Shown: piece after piece, positions 24,576 through 33,525 of the stretch
Layout: each line of letters starts with the position of its first letter
Position numbering within the stretch: the first letter of the stretch is position 1
Notes under the pieces: model-generated
What the model was told of the DNA's origin: nothing
The model's database searches: none
The model's input: only the letters and a program-made list of their open reading frames with translations
Position numbers and translations under genes: made by a program
Origin: Terriglobia bacterium
GTDB taxonomy: Bacteria > Acidobacteriota > Terriglobia > Bryobacterales > Bryobacteraceae
Assembly: GCA_020073445.1 (NCBI GenBank)
Contig: JAIQFE010000021.1
Span: 1 to 64,000 of the forward strand
Length of the DNA: 64,000 nucleotides
Reading direction: 5' to 3'

Positions 24576-26309
24576 ATGAAAAAATCTTTCCTACGGATGA
24601 TGATTCTGGCCTTGGCGGGAGGCGTTTCAGCCTTCGCCGCCGGGCCACAGTATGCACTCATCGTAAACGGCAGCCAGACGCCTTTCTCGACTGGTGTGTT
24701 TTTCCCTGGGACCGCGGTGGGCGCTACTTCCACAGCCACCGTCGTCATCGTGAATCAGGGCGATGGAGCAGGGACGGTGAGCGCCATCACAGCAACCGGT
24801 AGCTCCTATCAGATTTCGGGACTGCCCACTTTGCCGAAGACCCTGCAGCCGAACGATAACATTGCTTTCTTCGTGAGCTTTAACCCGTCCTCCACAAACC
24901 TGGCTACCGGAAGCGTTACGGTCACTTTGGACAATACGCCGACTGCCATCCCTCTGAAGGGGCAGGGCACGGGAGCGGTGCTGCGGGTGGAAAATCTCAC
25001 AGCCTCACCGGTTACGACCATCTCCGCCGACGGAACGCTTTCTTTTCCGAATACGGATGTCGGCAAAAGTGCAACGATAACGATGCGAGTGACGAACGAT
25101 GGCGAGGCGGCGGGTACTATAACGCCCACGGTGGTTGGATCGAACTTCGCGCTGACCAACGTGATCCCGCAACAGTTGACGCTGAGCCCGCACGCGTCCA
25201 CGACCTTCAACGTGGTATTTACTCCAGTCAACATCGGTGCGCTTACTGCTCAGCTTCTGATCACGAACAGCTTTGCTATTAACCTGTCGGGAACGGGGCA
25301 GGGCGCGAATCTAACATTTTCGCCTGTCACCAACGGTGTGATCCTGTTTCCCAATACCGCAGTCGGAAGCAGCGCCGCGGTTACACTGACGATTACCAAT
25401 ACGGGGAACGTTGCCACCAGCGTGACCAGTGTGGGCGTACCAAAATCCGCCTTTTCCATCAGCAGCACCCTGGCCCTTCCGCTCAATCTGCCCCCTGGCG
25501 GAACGGCTACTATCGGGCTATTGTTCACGCCCAACGCCGTAGGCGCGTTGACCTCCACACTGGTCATCGATAGCAAGACGTTCAACCTGCAGGGAGTTGG
25601 ATCGGCTCCGGCGTCGCTACCGGCCATCAGTTTTAGTGGCGCCGGCGATACGGCCACCCCGTTGCAACAGCCCGCGGTGGGTTTGCAGCTGGCGACAACG
25701 TACCCGCAGGATCTGACCGGCACGCTGACGCTGACGTTCACTCCGGACTCATTTGCCGACGATCCGAACATCCAGTTTTCCAGCGGCGGCCGCACCGTCA
25801 GTTTTAGGATTCCCGCGAATACCACCAGCGCGGTCTTCGGACAATCGAACCAGGTTCCGTTTTCGGCGGGAACCGTCGCCGGCATGATCACGCTGACGCC
25901 ATCCTTCGCGGTCAACGGCGTGGACGTGACGCCTAAGCCGGTCACTGTGAAAACTATCCAGATTGCATCGAGCGCGCCGGTGCTGCGGAGTCTGCAAATC
26001 GGAACGCGGACGGCCAGCAGCTTTGAACTGCTCATTACGGGTTACGCTACATCGAGATCCGTGAGCGGGCTGGTATTGAATTTCACACCGAGCGCGGGCT
26101 CGACACTATCGACAACTTCGATTCCGGTGAACTCGGATTCGGCTTTCAGCTCCTGGTATCAGACATCGGCATCCCAGTCCGTGGGAAGCCAATTCACGGC
26201 CTCCCTGACGATCACACTCGGTGGCAATGGGAACGCCGTCCAATCCGTATCCGTTTCGGCGAGCAACGCCAAGGGCGCCTCGAACGCGGTCAGCGTGAAT
26301 CTGCAGTAA
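24576..26309 (+). CDS. Choice-of-anchor-D domain surface protein
   Basis: 577 residues with a signal peptide (ending GGVSAFAAG). Two or three ASH/choice-of-anchor-D modules of about 100 residues repeat the pattern LSFPNTDVGKSATITMRVTND...TLSPHASTTFNVVFTPVNIGALTAQLLI. The C-terminal third is a different beta-sandwich region. Such proteins are thought to sit on the outer surface. It follows the propeller protein by six bases and precedes the wza-like gene by eight, which ties it to glycan export, though nothing shows how. Confidence 0.75.
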   Translation: MKKSFLRMMILALAGGVSAFAAGPQYALIVNGSQTPFSTGVFFPGTAVGATSTATVVIVNQGDGAGTVSAITATGSSYQISGLPTLPKTLQPNDNIAFFVSFNPSSTNLATGSVTVTLDNTPTAIPLKGQGTGAVLRVENLTASPVTTISADGTLSFPNTDVGKSATITMRVTNDGEAAGTITPTVVGSNFALTNVIPQQLTLSPHASTTFNVVFTPVNIGALTAQLLITNSFAINLSGTGQGANLTFSPVTNGVILFPNTAVGSSAAVTLTITNTGNVATSVTSVGVPKSAFSISSTLALPLNLPPGGTATIGLLFTPNAVGALTSTLVIDSKTFNLQGVGSAPASLPAISFSGAGDTATPLQQPAVGLQLATTYPQDLTGTLTLTFTPDSFADDPNIQFSSGGRTVSFRIPANTTSAVFGQSNQVPFSAGTVAGMITLTPSFAVNGVDVTPKPVTVKTIQIASSAPVLRSLQIGTRTASSFELLITGYATSRSVSGLVLNFTPSAGSTLSTTSIPVNSDSAFSSWYQTSASQSVGSQFTASLTITLGGNGNAVQSVSVSASNAKGASNAVSVNLQ

Positions 26310-26317
26310 AGCCTCCC

Positions 26318-27337
26318 ATGACTTCTTCCCGACTGATGAAAAATCTCTTGGTGTACCTGGCCGCAGGCGCATTTCTTGCCGCAGGCGCTTTTGTGGCCGC
26401 GGGTGTTCTTGCCATCGCCGCCGATACTTCGAGCGGTCCAGGTGCGCAGACGCACCGGCCTGAGGCGGTGATTGGCCCGGATGATTCCGTATCGATCCTG
26501 GCGTTGAACTGCGACGAGATCAGCAAAACCTGGCGGATCAGCAGCGCGGGCGAGCTGAATCTGCCGATGGTGGGCGCGGTTCGAGCCGCTGGACTGACGG
26601 TTCAGCAGTTGGAAGATACGCTAGCGGATCGCTTGAAGAAATTCGTGATCGAGCCGCAGGTGACGGTGTTCGTCACGGAATTCCGGAGCCAGCCCGTAAC
26701 GGTGGCGGGAGCGGTCGAAAAGCCCGGCGTCTATCAGCTCGAAACCGGCAAGACCTTATTTGAAGTGCTGGTGATGGCTGGCGGACCCAAGAACGCGGGA
26801 TTGACGGTCAATCTGAAGCGGTCGACCCAGCGCGGTGAGATCCCCATGCCCGGTGCAGTTCTGGACAAAAACGGTGTGTATGCCAGCGTCGATCTGGACC
26901 TGAAAGAAGTCCTGGAAGGCCGCGGCAACAAAGCCAGCCTTCCGCTCAAGCCCGACGATCTGGTCACGGTTTCGGCGACGCGCCCCGCACGGTTCGTGCA
27001 TATCGCCGGCGAAGTGAACAAACCTGGATCCGTTGAGTTGGTCACGCAAGACGTCGTCTCGCTGATGAAGGTGCTGGCGGTGGCGGGTGGGCTTACCAAA
27101 GATGCTAAGGCCAGTTCGACGATGATCATGCATAACAATGCCAACGGAGTTCTGACCTCCACCGTGTTTGTGAATCTAGGCAAGATTGAGCAGGGCAAGG
27201 CGCGGGATCTGGAACTGACCGATGGAGATGTCGTCGTAGTCCCCACCAGCGGCGTGAAGTCGACTTTACACCAGGCCAGTGGTGCAGCGATGAGTAGCGG
27301 CATATATGCCGCCATCAACATTCTGGCCCGCTATTGA
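26318..27337 (+). CDS. Polysaccharide export outer-membrane protein (Wza-like)
   Basis: 339 residues. The N-terminal signal is unusual: AAGAFL, AAGAFV and AAGVLA are encoded by near-identical 18-bp units from 26360 to 26410. The Poly_export domain follows (IGPDDSVSILALN, ISSAGELNLPMVGAVRAAGLT), then two SLBB-type domains (VTVAGAVEKPGVYQL and VHIAGEVNKPGSVEL). Wza-type proteins form the outer-membrane channel for capsule or exopolysaccharide. No lipobox cysteine is visible, so membrane attachment may differ from the enterobacterial protein. It is directly followed by the wzc-like gene. Confidence 0.9.
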   Translation: MTSSRLMKNLLVYLAAGAFLAAGAFVAAGVLAIAADTSSGPGAQTHRPEAVIGPDDSVSILALNCDEISKTWRISSAGELNLPMVGAVRAAGLTVQQLEDTLADRLKKFVIEPQVTVFVTEFRSQPVTVAGAVEKPGVYQLETGKTLFEVLVMAGGPKNAGLTVNLKRSTQRGEIPMPGAVLDKNGVYASVDLDLKEVLEGRGNKASLPLKPDDLVTVSATRPARFVHIAGEVNKPGSVELVTQDVVSLMKVLAVAGGLTKDAKASSTMIMHNNANGVLTSTVFVNLGKIEQGKARDLELTDGDVVVVPTSGVKSTLHQASGAAMSSGIYAAINILARY

Positions 27338-27373
27338 CCCGCGCATCGCGCAATTACCCCGAGAGTTTCCAAA

Positions 27374-29719
27374 ATGTCTAACCGCACAGGACCCCCGAAC
27401 GGGACAGGCCGCGAGCTGGTGCTTCATCAAGGCAACCATGGTGACGATCCGCAGAAGTTCGTCTACCTGGAGCCGTTTGATTCGCAACCAGCCCGCCAAA
27501 ATGGAGAGCATAACGCGCTGCTGGAGACGTGGCATTTGCTGCGGAGCCGGCTATGGCTGATCCTGCTGGTCGGACTGCTGGGCGGCGTCATCGGATCGGT
27601 TCTGACGTTTCAGCAGACACCGAGCTATCGAGCTTCCGGTTCGATCGAAATTCAAGCGCCCGCGGACAGCCCGCTGGGATTCCAGGCCGCGGCTCCCACT
27701 GGGGCTGATGGCGCGGCGGATACTTACATCCACACGCAAGTCAAAGTTCTGGAGAGCCGAGCTCTGCGCAAACGCGTCATCGCAAAGTTGACCGAAACGA
27801 AGCGGTTGAGCAGTTTCGCCGCGCCCGACTGGGCGTCGAGATGGAAGCGAGCGCTGAGTTCGTTTTCGATGGAAGGAGTCCGAGGACTCTTCTCCGCGGA
27901 GCGGCAGCGCAGCTCGGATGTGCCGCACGTCCCGAGTTTCGAGTTCCGAGTGGTATACGACGAAACGCATGTCGTGGAATTGATCTGCGAGTCTCCCGAT
28001 CCTAAGTTTTCGGCGGACTACGTCAACGCGGTGGCCGAAGAGTACACGCAGATGCAGGGCGAAGCGCGATTTGACGCCGCCAAGCGGACCAGCAACTGGT
28101 TGACCTTGCAGGTGGAAGATATGCGCCACCAGCTGGAACAATCCGAGGACAAGCTCCAGGCGTATGCGCGCTCGACGGGCATGATCATCAGCGACGGCGA
28201 GAAGGACAATGTTCCGGAAGAGAAGCTCAAGCAACTGCAAACGGAACTGTCGAAGGCCAACGCCGAACGCGTCGACAAGCAATCGATTTATGAAATCGCG
28301 ACGGCCAGTCCGGCCGAATCCATTCCGCAGGTGATCGATAACGAGCGGCTCAGCGGATATCAGGTCAAGCTCGCCGACTTGCGGCGGAGCCTGGCGGAGC
28401 TGCGGTCTATCTACACGCCGGACCATCCGCGCGTCAAACAAGTGGAAGCGCAGATAGCTGCACTGGACGGGACGTTCCAGAAAGAACGGGATGGCGTGAT
28501 CGCGCGAATCCGAAACGATCTCCTGGCCGCGCAACGGCGGGAGGCCCTGCTGAGCACGGCTTACGTGGCACAAACCCAGTTGGTGTCCGACCGGTCTGCG
28601 AAGCTCGCGACCTACGACATCCTCAGGCGCGAAGTGGAGACGAACCGCCAGTTGTACGGAGCGCTATTACAGAAGATCAAAGAGTCCGGCGTGGCATCGG
28701 CGATTACGGCCAGCAACATTCGTGTGGTGGACGGAGCTGAAACTCCCCTGCGGCCGTTCCGCCCCGTGCTCTCGACCAACTTAGCCGAAGGTCTGGTCTC
28801 CGGATTGCTTTTGGGTATCGTGCTGGTGGTGCTGTCAGACCGGATCAACCGAAGCCTGAAGTCGCCCGGCGAGACCGCGTTCCATCTGAGAGTGCCTGAA
28901 CTGGGCGTCATCCCATCCTACGAAGCGATGGTGGTTCGCTCCAACGATACGGGGATTCGGCCGCACCGCGGGCTGGATCTGAACGGGACCGCGAACGGAA
29001 ACGGTGCCATGCCGGAAGAGCGCGTGGAACTGGTGACTTCGCAGGACAGTCCTTCCGCCTTCGCCGAATCGTTCCGCAACGTTCTCACATCTATCCTGCT
29101 TTGCAACTCAACCGACACAAGGCCGCAGATCATCGTGGTAACCAGCGCCACCAGACAGGAAGGCAAGAGCACGTCCGTCAGCAATCTTGGCCTGGCGCTG
29201 GCCGAAATCGGGCAAAAGGTCCTGCTGATCGATGCCGACATGCGCAAGCCGCGACTGCATCAGATCTTCAGCACGCCCAATAGCTGGGGCCTCAGCGACC
29301 TGCTGCGCGAAAAAACGCCGCTGAAAGATTGTCCGCTGGAAGCGATCGCGCGTGCGACGCAGTATAACGGGCTGTATCTGCTGCCCAGCGGTCCCGCGAC
29401 GCTAAGCACTTCGAACTTGTTGTACTCGGTTCGAGTATCGGAACTCCTCCAGAGGGTGCGCGCGGACTTTGACACGATTCTGATCGATACGCCGCCGCTC
29501 TTGAATATTTCCGACGCTCGTGTGATCGGAAGATTGGCGGATGCCGCGATCCTGGTGATCCGCGCCGGTCAGACGACGCGCGACCTGGCGATGACCGCCA
29601 AGCAGCGATTGGTGGACGACGGTATCGCGGTGCTGGGAACGGTCCTGAACCGCTGGGATCTGAAATCGACCACGCGTTATTCGTATTACTCCGAGTCGTA
29701 TCAAGATGAAATGCGATGA
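27374..29719 (+). CDS. Polysaccharide co-polymerase / BY-kinase (Wzc-like)
   Basis: 781 residues. The N-terminal Wzz domain has one membrane helix near residue 60 (LWLILLVGLLGGVIGSVL). A long periplasmic coiled-coil region follows, then a second helix near residue 475. The cytoplasmic kinase part has Walker A TSATRQEGKST near residue 590, Walker A' LLIDADMRKPRLH and Walker B ILIDTPPLL. The C-terminus holds a tyrosine cluster (RYSYYSESYQDEMR), the usual autophosphorylation tail. Such proteins control chain length and coordinate export with Wza. The stop overlaps the next ATG by four bases. Confidence 0.93.
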   Translation: MSNRTGPPNGTGRELVLHQGNHGDDPQKFVYLEPFDSQPARQNGEHNALLETWHLLRSRLWLILLVGLLGGVIGSVLTFQQTPSYRASGSIEIQAPADSPLGFQAAAPTGADGAADTYIHTQVKVLESRALRKRVIAKLTETKRLSSFAAPDWASRWKRALSSFSMEGVRGLFSAERQRSSDVPHVPSFEFRVVYDETHVVELICESPDPKFSADYVNAVAEEYTQMQGEARFDAAKRTSNWLTLQVEDMRHQLEQSEDKLQAYARSTGMIISDGEKDNVPEEKLKQLQTELSKANAERVDKQSIYEIATASPAESIPQVIDNERLSGYQVKLADLRRSLAELRSIYTPDHPRVKQVEAQIAALDGTFQKERDGVIARIRNDLLAAQRREALLSTAYVAQTQLVSDRSAKLATYDILRREVETNRQLYGALLQKIKESGVASAITASNIRVVDGAETPLRPFRPVLSTNLAEGLVSGLLLGIVLVVLSDRINRSLKSPGETAFHLRVPELGVIPSYEAMVVRSNDTGIRPHRGLDLNGTANGNGAMPEERVELVTSQDSPSAFAESFRNVLTSILLCNSTDTRPQIIVVTSATRQEGKSTSVSNLGLALAEIGQKVLLIDADMRKPRLHQIFSTPNSWGLSDLLREKTPLKDCPLEAIARATQYNGLYLLPSGPATLSTSNLLYSVRVSELLQRVRADFDTILIDTPPLLNISDARVIGRLADAAILVIRAGQTTRDLAMTAKQRLVDDGIAVLGTVLNRWDLKSTTRYSYYSESYQDEMR

Positions 29720-30405
29720 CCGCGCGTTCCGGCCGCGGAGGGTTAGATTGGTGGCGAGTCTTCGAGGTGGCCGCTTGTTGCGTGGGCCTCGTCGTCTTAA
29801 TACCAGTGCTGGCGTTGGCGGCGATCGCTATCTGGATCGATGACCGAACTCCGATTCTGTTCCGGCAGACGCGGATAGGGAAGGACGGGATTCCTTTCCG
29901 CTTAATCAAGTTCCGAACGATGCGAACAGGCATCGCGGGAGCCAAGATCACCAGCGCCGGCGACCGGCGTGTGACGTGGACCGGCTCCATTCTGCGCCGC
30001 TACAAGATCGACGAAATCCCGCAAATCTGGAATGTTCTTCGCGGGGACATGAGTCTGGTGGGTTCCCGTCCTGAAGTTCCCGAGTATGTGAATCTTCAGG
30101 ATCCGAGGTGGCGCAAGATTCTGGCGCGCCGTCCGGGAATCACCGACCTATCGACGTTAGTGCATTGCAGGGAAGAGGAAACGCTCAGCCGTTTCGCCAA
30201 TCCCGAGCAGGGTTACGCGGAGGTGATCCTCCCGGAGAAACTCGCTCTCAGCCTGGAGTACGAATCGCACCGGACTTTCCGCAGCGATGCTCTTTTGCTG
30301 TTACTGACGATCCGCTATTCTTTGCGGCCGGCCGGACTTGATCCGGAGAAAATCTGTTCTCAATTTCTTCCGCGACCATCGCGGGAGATTCAGACCGTAC
30401 AATGA
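29716..30405 (+). CDS. Phosphoglycosyl transferase (initiating sugar transferase, PglC-like)
   Basis: 229 residues, the short monotopic form without the extra N-terminal membrane domain of WbaP. A single hydrophobic helix (VLIPVLALAAIAIWIDD) precedes RQTRIGKDG, FRLIKFRTM, the catalytic Asp-Glu pair in YKIDEIPQIWNVL, and GDMSLVGSRPE. It transfers a sugar-1-phosphate from a nucleotide sugar to undecaprenyl phosphate, starting the repeat unit. Overlaps of four bases with the genes on both sides show tight coupling with Wzc and the ABC permease. Confidence 0.92.
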   Translation: MTARSGRGGLDWWRVFEVAACCVGLVVLIPVLALAAIAIWIDDRTPILFRQTRIGKDGIPFRLIKFRTMRTGIAGAKITSAGDRRVTWTGSILRRYKIDEIPQIWNVLRGDMSLVGSRPEVPEYVNLQDPRWRKILARRPGITDLSTLVHCREEETLSRFANPEQGYAEVILPEKLALSLEYESHRTFRSDALLLLLTIRYSLRPAGLDPEKICSQFLPRPSREIQTVQ

Positions 30406-31271
30406 CCGAAATCACAAATCACGCCGCAGCCGGAGTTCTTGAATCGCAACCCGAGCTGCCGGTAACGCGCATCGAGCCGCCAAGCGGCGTCACTCTCAAT
30501 TTCCGGGAGATGTGGGCGTATCGCGAACTGCTGTACTTCCTGATCTGGCGCGATATCAAAGTGCGCTACAAGCAGACGATCCTGGGCGTCGCCTGGGCCG
30601 TGTTGCAGCCCTTGCTGACGATGGTGATCTTCAGCCTGGTGTTCGGACGCCTGGCCAAGATGCCTTCGGATGACATCCCGTATCCGGTTTTCGCGCTGGC
30701 CGGCCTGGTGCCCTGGTTGTTCTTCGCCAACGGACTGAATCAATCCTCGAACAGCCTGGTCAGCAACGCGAACCTGATTACGAAAGTCTACTTCCCGCGA
30801 ATGCATATTCCCCTGGCGTCGGTACTGTCCGGCCTGGTGGATTTCTTTCTATCTGGCGTGATGCTGGCGGTGATGATGGCGATCTTTCGCGTGAAGCCGA
30901 ATGTCCACATGCTGTGGCTGCCCGCGTTCCTGGTGCTGGGAGTGGTCACTTCGATGGGCGTAGGATTGTGGCTCTCGGCCATGAACGTCAAGTTCCGCGA
31001 CATACGATACGTGGTGCCGTTCCTGGTGCAGTTTTGGTTCTTTGCAACGCCGGTGGTGTATCCCAGCAGCCTGTTATCCAACCCCTGGGCGAAGATGTTG
31101 TACGGAGCCAATCCCATGACCGGGGTGGTGGAAGGATTCCGCTGGGCCATGTTCGGAAAAACTCCGCCGGGACCGATGCTGGCCGTTTCGGCGCTGGTGA
31201 CGCTGGTCATTCTCGTCTCCGGAGCGTATTACTTCCGCCGGACGGAGAGGACATTCGCCGATGTCGTTTGA
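30402..31271 (+). CDS. ABC-2 type polysaccharide exporter permease (Wzm-like)
   Basis: 289 residues with six membrane helices. The family signature is at the start of the membrane domain (LLYFLIWRDIKVRYKQTILGVAWAVLQPLLTM), with YGANPMTGVVEGFRWA before the last helices. Wzm pairs with a Wzt ATPase to carry lipid-linked glycan across the inner membrane. The likely ATPase partner lies 11 kb downstream (42572) rather than adjacent. The stop overlaps the NeuB-like gene by 11 bases. Confidence 0.92.
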   Translation: MTEITNHAAAGVLESQPELPVTRIEPPSGVTLNFREMWAYRELLYFLIWRDIKVRYKQTILGVAWAVLQPLLTMVIFSLVFGRLAKMPSDDIPYPVFALAGLVPWLFFANGLNQSSNSLVSNANLITKVYFPRMHIPLASVLSGLVDFFLSGVMLAVMMAIFRVKPNVHMLWLPAFLVLGVVTSMGVGLWLSAMNVKFRDIRYVVPFLVQFWFFATPVVYPSSLLSNPWAKMLYGANPMTGVVEGFRWAMFGKTPPGPMLAVSALVTLVILVSGAYYFRRTERTFADVV

Positions 31272-32313
31272 GACGTCGTTCGGATCGGGCTCTTCGCGTT
31301 GCCTGATCATCGCGGAGGTGGCGCAGGCGCACGATGGGAGCCTGGGTACGGCGCACGCTTATATCGACGCGGCAGCTCGCGCGGGCGCGGATGCGGTTAA
31401 ATTCCAGACGCACATCGCCGCCGCGGAAAGCACTCCCGGCGAACCATGGCGCGTAAAGTTCAGCCTGCAGGACGCATCGCGCTATGAGTACTGGAAGCGG
31501 ATGGAGTTCACCGAAGAGCAATGGGCCGGCTTGAAGACGCATGCCGATCAGCGTGGGCTCAAGTTCATCAGTTCGCCGTTCTCCATGGAAGCTGTGGACT
31601 TACTGGAGCGCGTGGGTGTCGACGCATGGAAAGTCGCCTCGGGTGAGTGCACGAACGTGACGTTGCTTCGGCGAATGATGACCAGCGGTAAACCAGTTCT
31701 ACTCTCTACCGGCATGAGTCCTCTGAGTGAAATCGACACGCTGGTGGAGCAAGCTTCCGATCGAAATACCGACCTGACTCTGTTGCAGTGCACGTCGAGT
31801 TATCCTTGTCCGCCAGAGAAAGTCGGCTTGAATATGATCCCGTTCCTTCGGCAGCGATACGGCTGCAAGGTCGGGCTATCAGACCATTCGGGCACGATCT
31901 TCCCCGGCTTGGCGGGCGCGGCAATTGGATTGGATGCGCTGGAGGTGCACATCACGTTCAGTCGTGAGTGTTTCGGGCCGGATGTGCCCGCCTCCGTAAC
32001 ATCGGTCGAGCTGAGTCAGCTCGTGGAGGGGATCCGTTTTATCGAAACGATGCGGAACAATCCCGTGGAGAAGGACGCTCTCGCGGCGCAAATGCAGCCG
32101 CTTCGCGATCTTTTCACCAAGAGTGTCACGGCTCGCGTGGATCTGGCTGAGGGCACAGTTATTTCGGAATCGCACTTGGCCTTTAAGAAGCCCGGCACGG
32201 GGATTCCCGCGAATCGGGTGGCGGAAGTCGTGGGACGAAAACTCGTCCGGTCCGTGGCGGCGAACACGCTGCTGCGCGAGGAAGATCTTCTTCCGACCGG
32301 AACAGGCGGTTAG
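31261..32313 (+). CDS. NeuB-family nonulosonic acid synthase (sialic/legionaminic/pseudaminic type)
   Basis: 350 residues. The TIM-barrel domain shows IIAEVAQAHDGSLG, AGADAVKFQTH, KVASGECTN, LLSTGMS, QCTSSYPCP and GLSDHSGTI. In the metal-binding region the usual EKHFTLD is EVHITFSRE, keeping the catalytic His. The C-terminal SAF/antifreeze-like domain reads FKKPGTGIPANRV. The enzyme condenses an N-acyl sugar with phosphoenolpyruvate to give a nine-carbon keto acid. The variant central motif places it outside the classic NeuB, LegI and PseI groups, so the exact product is open. It is followed two bases later by the MaoC-SDR gene. Confidence 0.88.
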   Translation: MSFETSFGSGSSRCLIIAEVAQAHDGSLGTAHAYIDAAARAGADAVKFQTHIAAAESTPGEPWRVKFSLQDASRYEYWKRMEFTEEQWAGLKTHADQRGLKFISSPFSMEAVDLLERVGVDAWKVASGECTNVTLLRRMMTSGKPVLLSTGMSPLSEIDTLVEQASDRNTDLTLLQCTSSYPCPPEKVGLNMIPFLRQRYGCKVGLSDHSGTIFPGLAGAAIGLDALEVHITFSRECFGPDVPASVTSVELSQLVEGIRFIETMRNNPVEKDALAAQMQPLRDLFTKSVTARVDLAEGTVISESHLAFKKPGTGIPANRVAEVVGRKLVRSVAANTLLREEDLLPTGTGG

Positions 32314-32315
32314 TC

Positions 32316-33524
32316 TTGGCTGCCGCTGGACAACTTAATATAGTCGCGGACCTGCGATCGATCGAGGTTGGCGAGGAACGGCGTTTTTCGAAAAAGATCG
32401 CCGCGGAGGACGTCCGCGCGTTCGCAGAATTAACCGGCGACCACAACCCCCTGCATATGGACGCGGAGTTTGCGTCCAGCACCAGTTTCCAGCGGCGCGT
32501 GGTGCACGGAATGCTGGTGGCGAGCTACGTCTCCACCATGGTCGGGATGCACCTGCCTGGTCCAGGGGCGTTGTGGACGCAGCAGAACTTCCAGTGGGCG
32601 GCGCCGGTCTTCATCGGCGACCAGTTAGATTTCCTGCTTCGCGTGACCCAGCGCTCGGAAGCGACGCGGACCGTGAAGATCGAGGTCAAGGTAATGAACC
32701 AGAACGGCAAGACAGTCATGGCCGGCGAAGGATCGGTGATGCTGCTCGAGTCCAAGAGCCGGTCGAGAGAAGCAGCGCTGTCGGAGCGCGTGGCGCTGGT
32801 GAGCGGGGCATCGCGAGGTATCGGCGCGGCCACGGCTCGCGCGCTGGCGAAACAGGGTGCTGCCGTAGCTGTGAATTATCGGCAGAGCGCGGTAGAAGCC
32901 GAGGAGCTGTGCCATTTAATCATGGGAGATGGCGGCCAGGCGATCGCAATTCAAGCCAATGTCGCGGATGCCGATGCCGTAGAAAGAGCAGTTCAGGCTG
33001 CACGGGGGCGGTTCGGCAAGCCGGTAGATGTCCTGGTGAACAACGCGGGTGCGACGTTCGCACCTCGCACGCTTCTCGAAGCCAGCTGGCAGGACATCGA
33101 AGATCAGCTCACCGTGGATGTGCGCGGAGCGTTCAACTGCTGTAAGGCGGTGCTTCCCGGAATGCTCGAAGGAAACTCGGGACGAATCGTGAACATCGGA
33201 TCCAGTCTGACTATGGGGCGTCCTCCGGTGGAATGGGGCCCATTCGTGATTGCGAAGTCGGCGCTCAAGGCGCTGACTCTGTCGCTCGCGGCGGAACTCG
33301 GTCCGCGCGGGGTGCGGGTCAACATGATCTCGCCTGGGATGACCGAAACGGAGTTTATCTCCACAACTTCAGAACGTTTGCGGAAACTGGAAGCGATGCA
33401 GACGCCGCTGCGGCAGCTGGGAACGGCTGACGACGTGGCGAATACGATTGTGTTTCTGTGTTCCGAAGCCGGAGCGCATCTCACAGGCGTCGATATTCCC
33501 GTCTGCGGCGGAAACAGGATGTAG
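32316..33524 (+). CDS. MaoC-like hydratase fused to a short-chain dehydrogenase (catalytic Tyr absent)
   Basis: 402 residues from TTG 32316, two bases after the upstream stop. Residues 1-145 form a MaoC-type hot-dog domain (ELTGDHNPLHMD, VVHGMLVAS) that would handle enoyl or hydroxyacyl thioesters. Residues 155-402 are an SDR domain with the NADP-binding motif GASRGIG, NNAG, and C-terminal ISPGM. The active-site motif, normally Tyr-x3-Lys, reads Phe310-x3-Lys314, so the catalytic tyrosine is missing. Fusions like this occur beside FkbH proteins and acyl carrier proteins in glycan loci and resemble a hydroxyacyl-making unit. With Phe at this position the reductase may be inactive or act as a structural or binding domain. 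Confidence 0.85.
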   Translation: MAAAGQLNIVADLRSIEVGEERRFSKKIAAEDVRAFAELTGDHNPLHMDAEFASSTSFQRRVVHGMLVASYVSTMVGMHLPGPGALWTQQNFQWAAPVFIGDQLDFLLRVTQRSEATRTVKIEVKVMNQNGKTVMAGEGSVMLLESKSRSREAALSERVALVSGASRGIGAATARALAKQGAAVAVNYRQSAVEAEELCHLIMGDGGQAIAIQANVADADAVERAVQAARGRFGKPVDVLVNNAGATFAPRTLLEASWQDIEDQLTVDVRGAFNCCKAVLPGMLEGNSGRIVNIGSSLTMGRPPVEWGPFVIAKSALKALTLSLAAELGPRGVRVNMISPGMTETEFISTTSERLRKLEAMQTPLRQLGTADDVANTIVFLCSEAGAHLTGVDIPVCGGNRM

Positions 33525-33525
33525 C

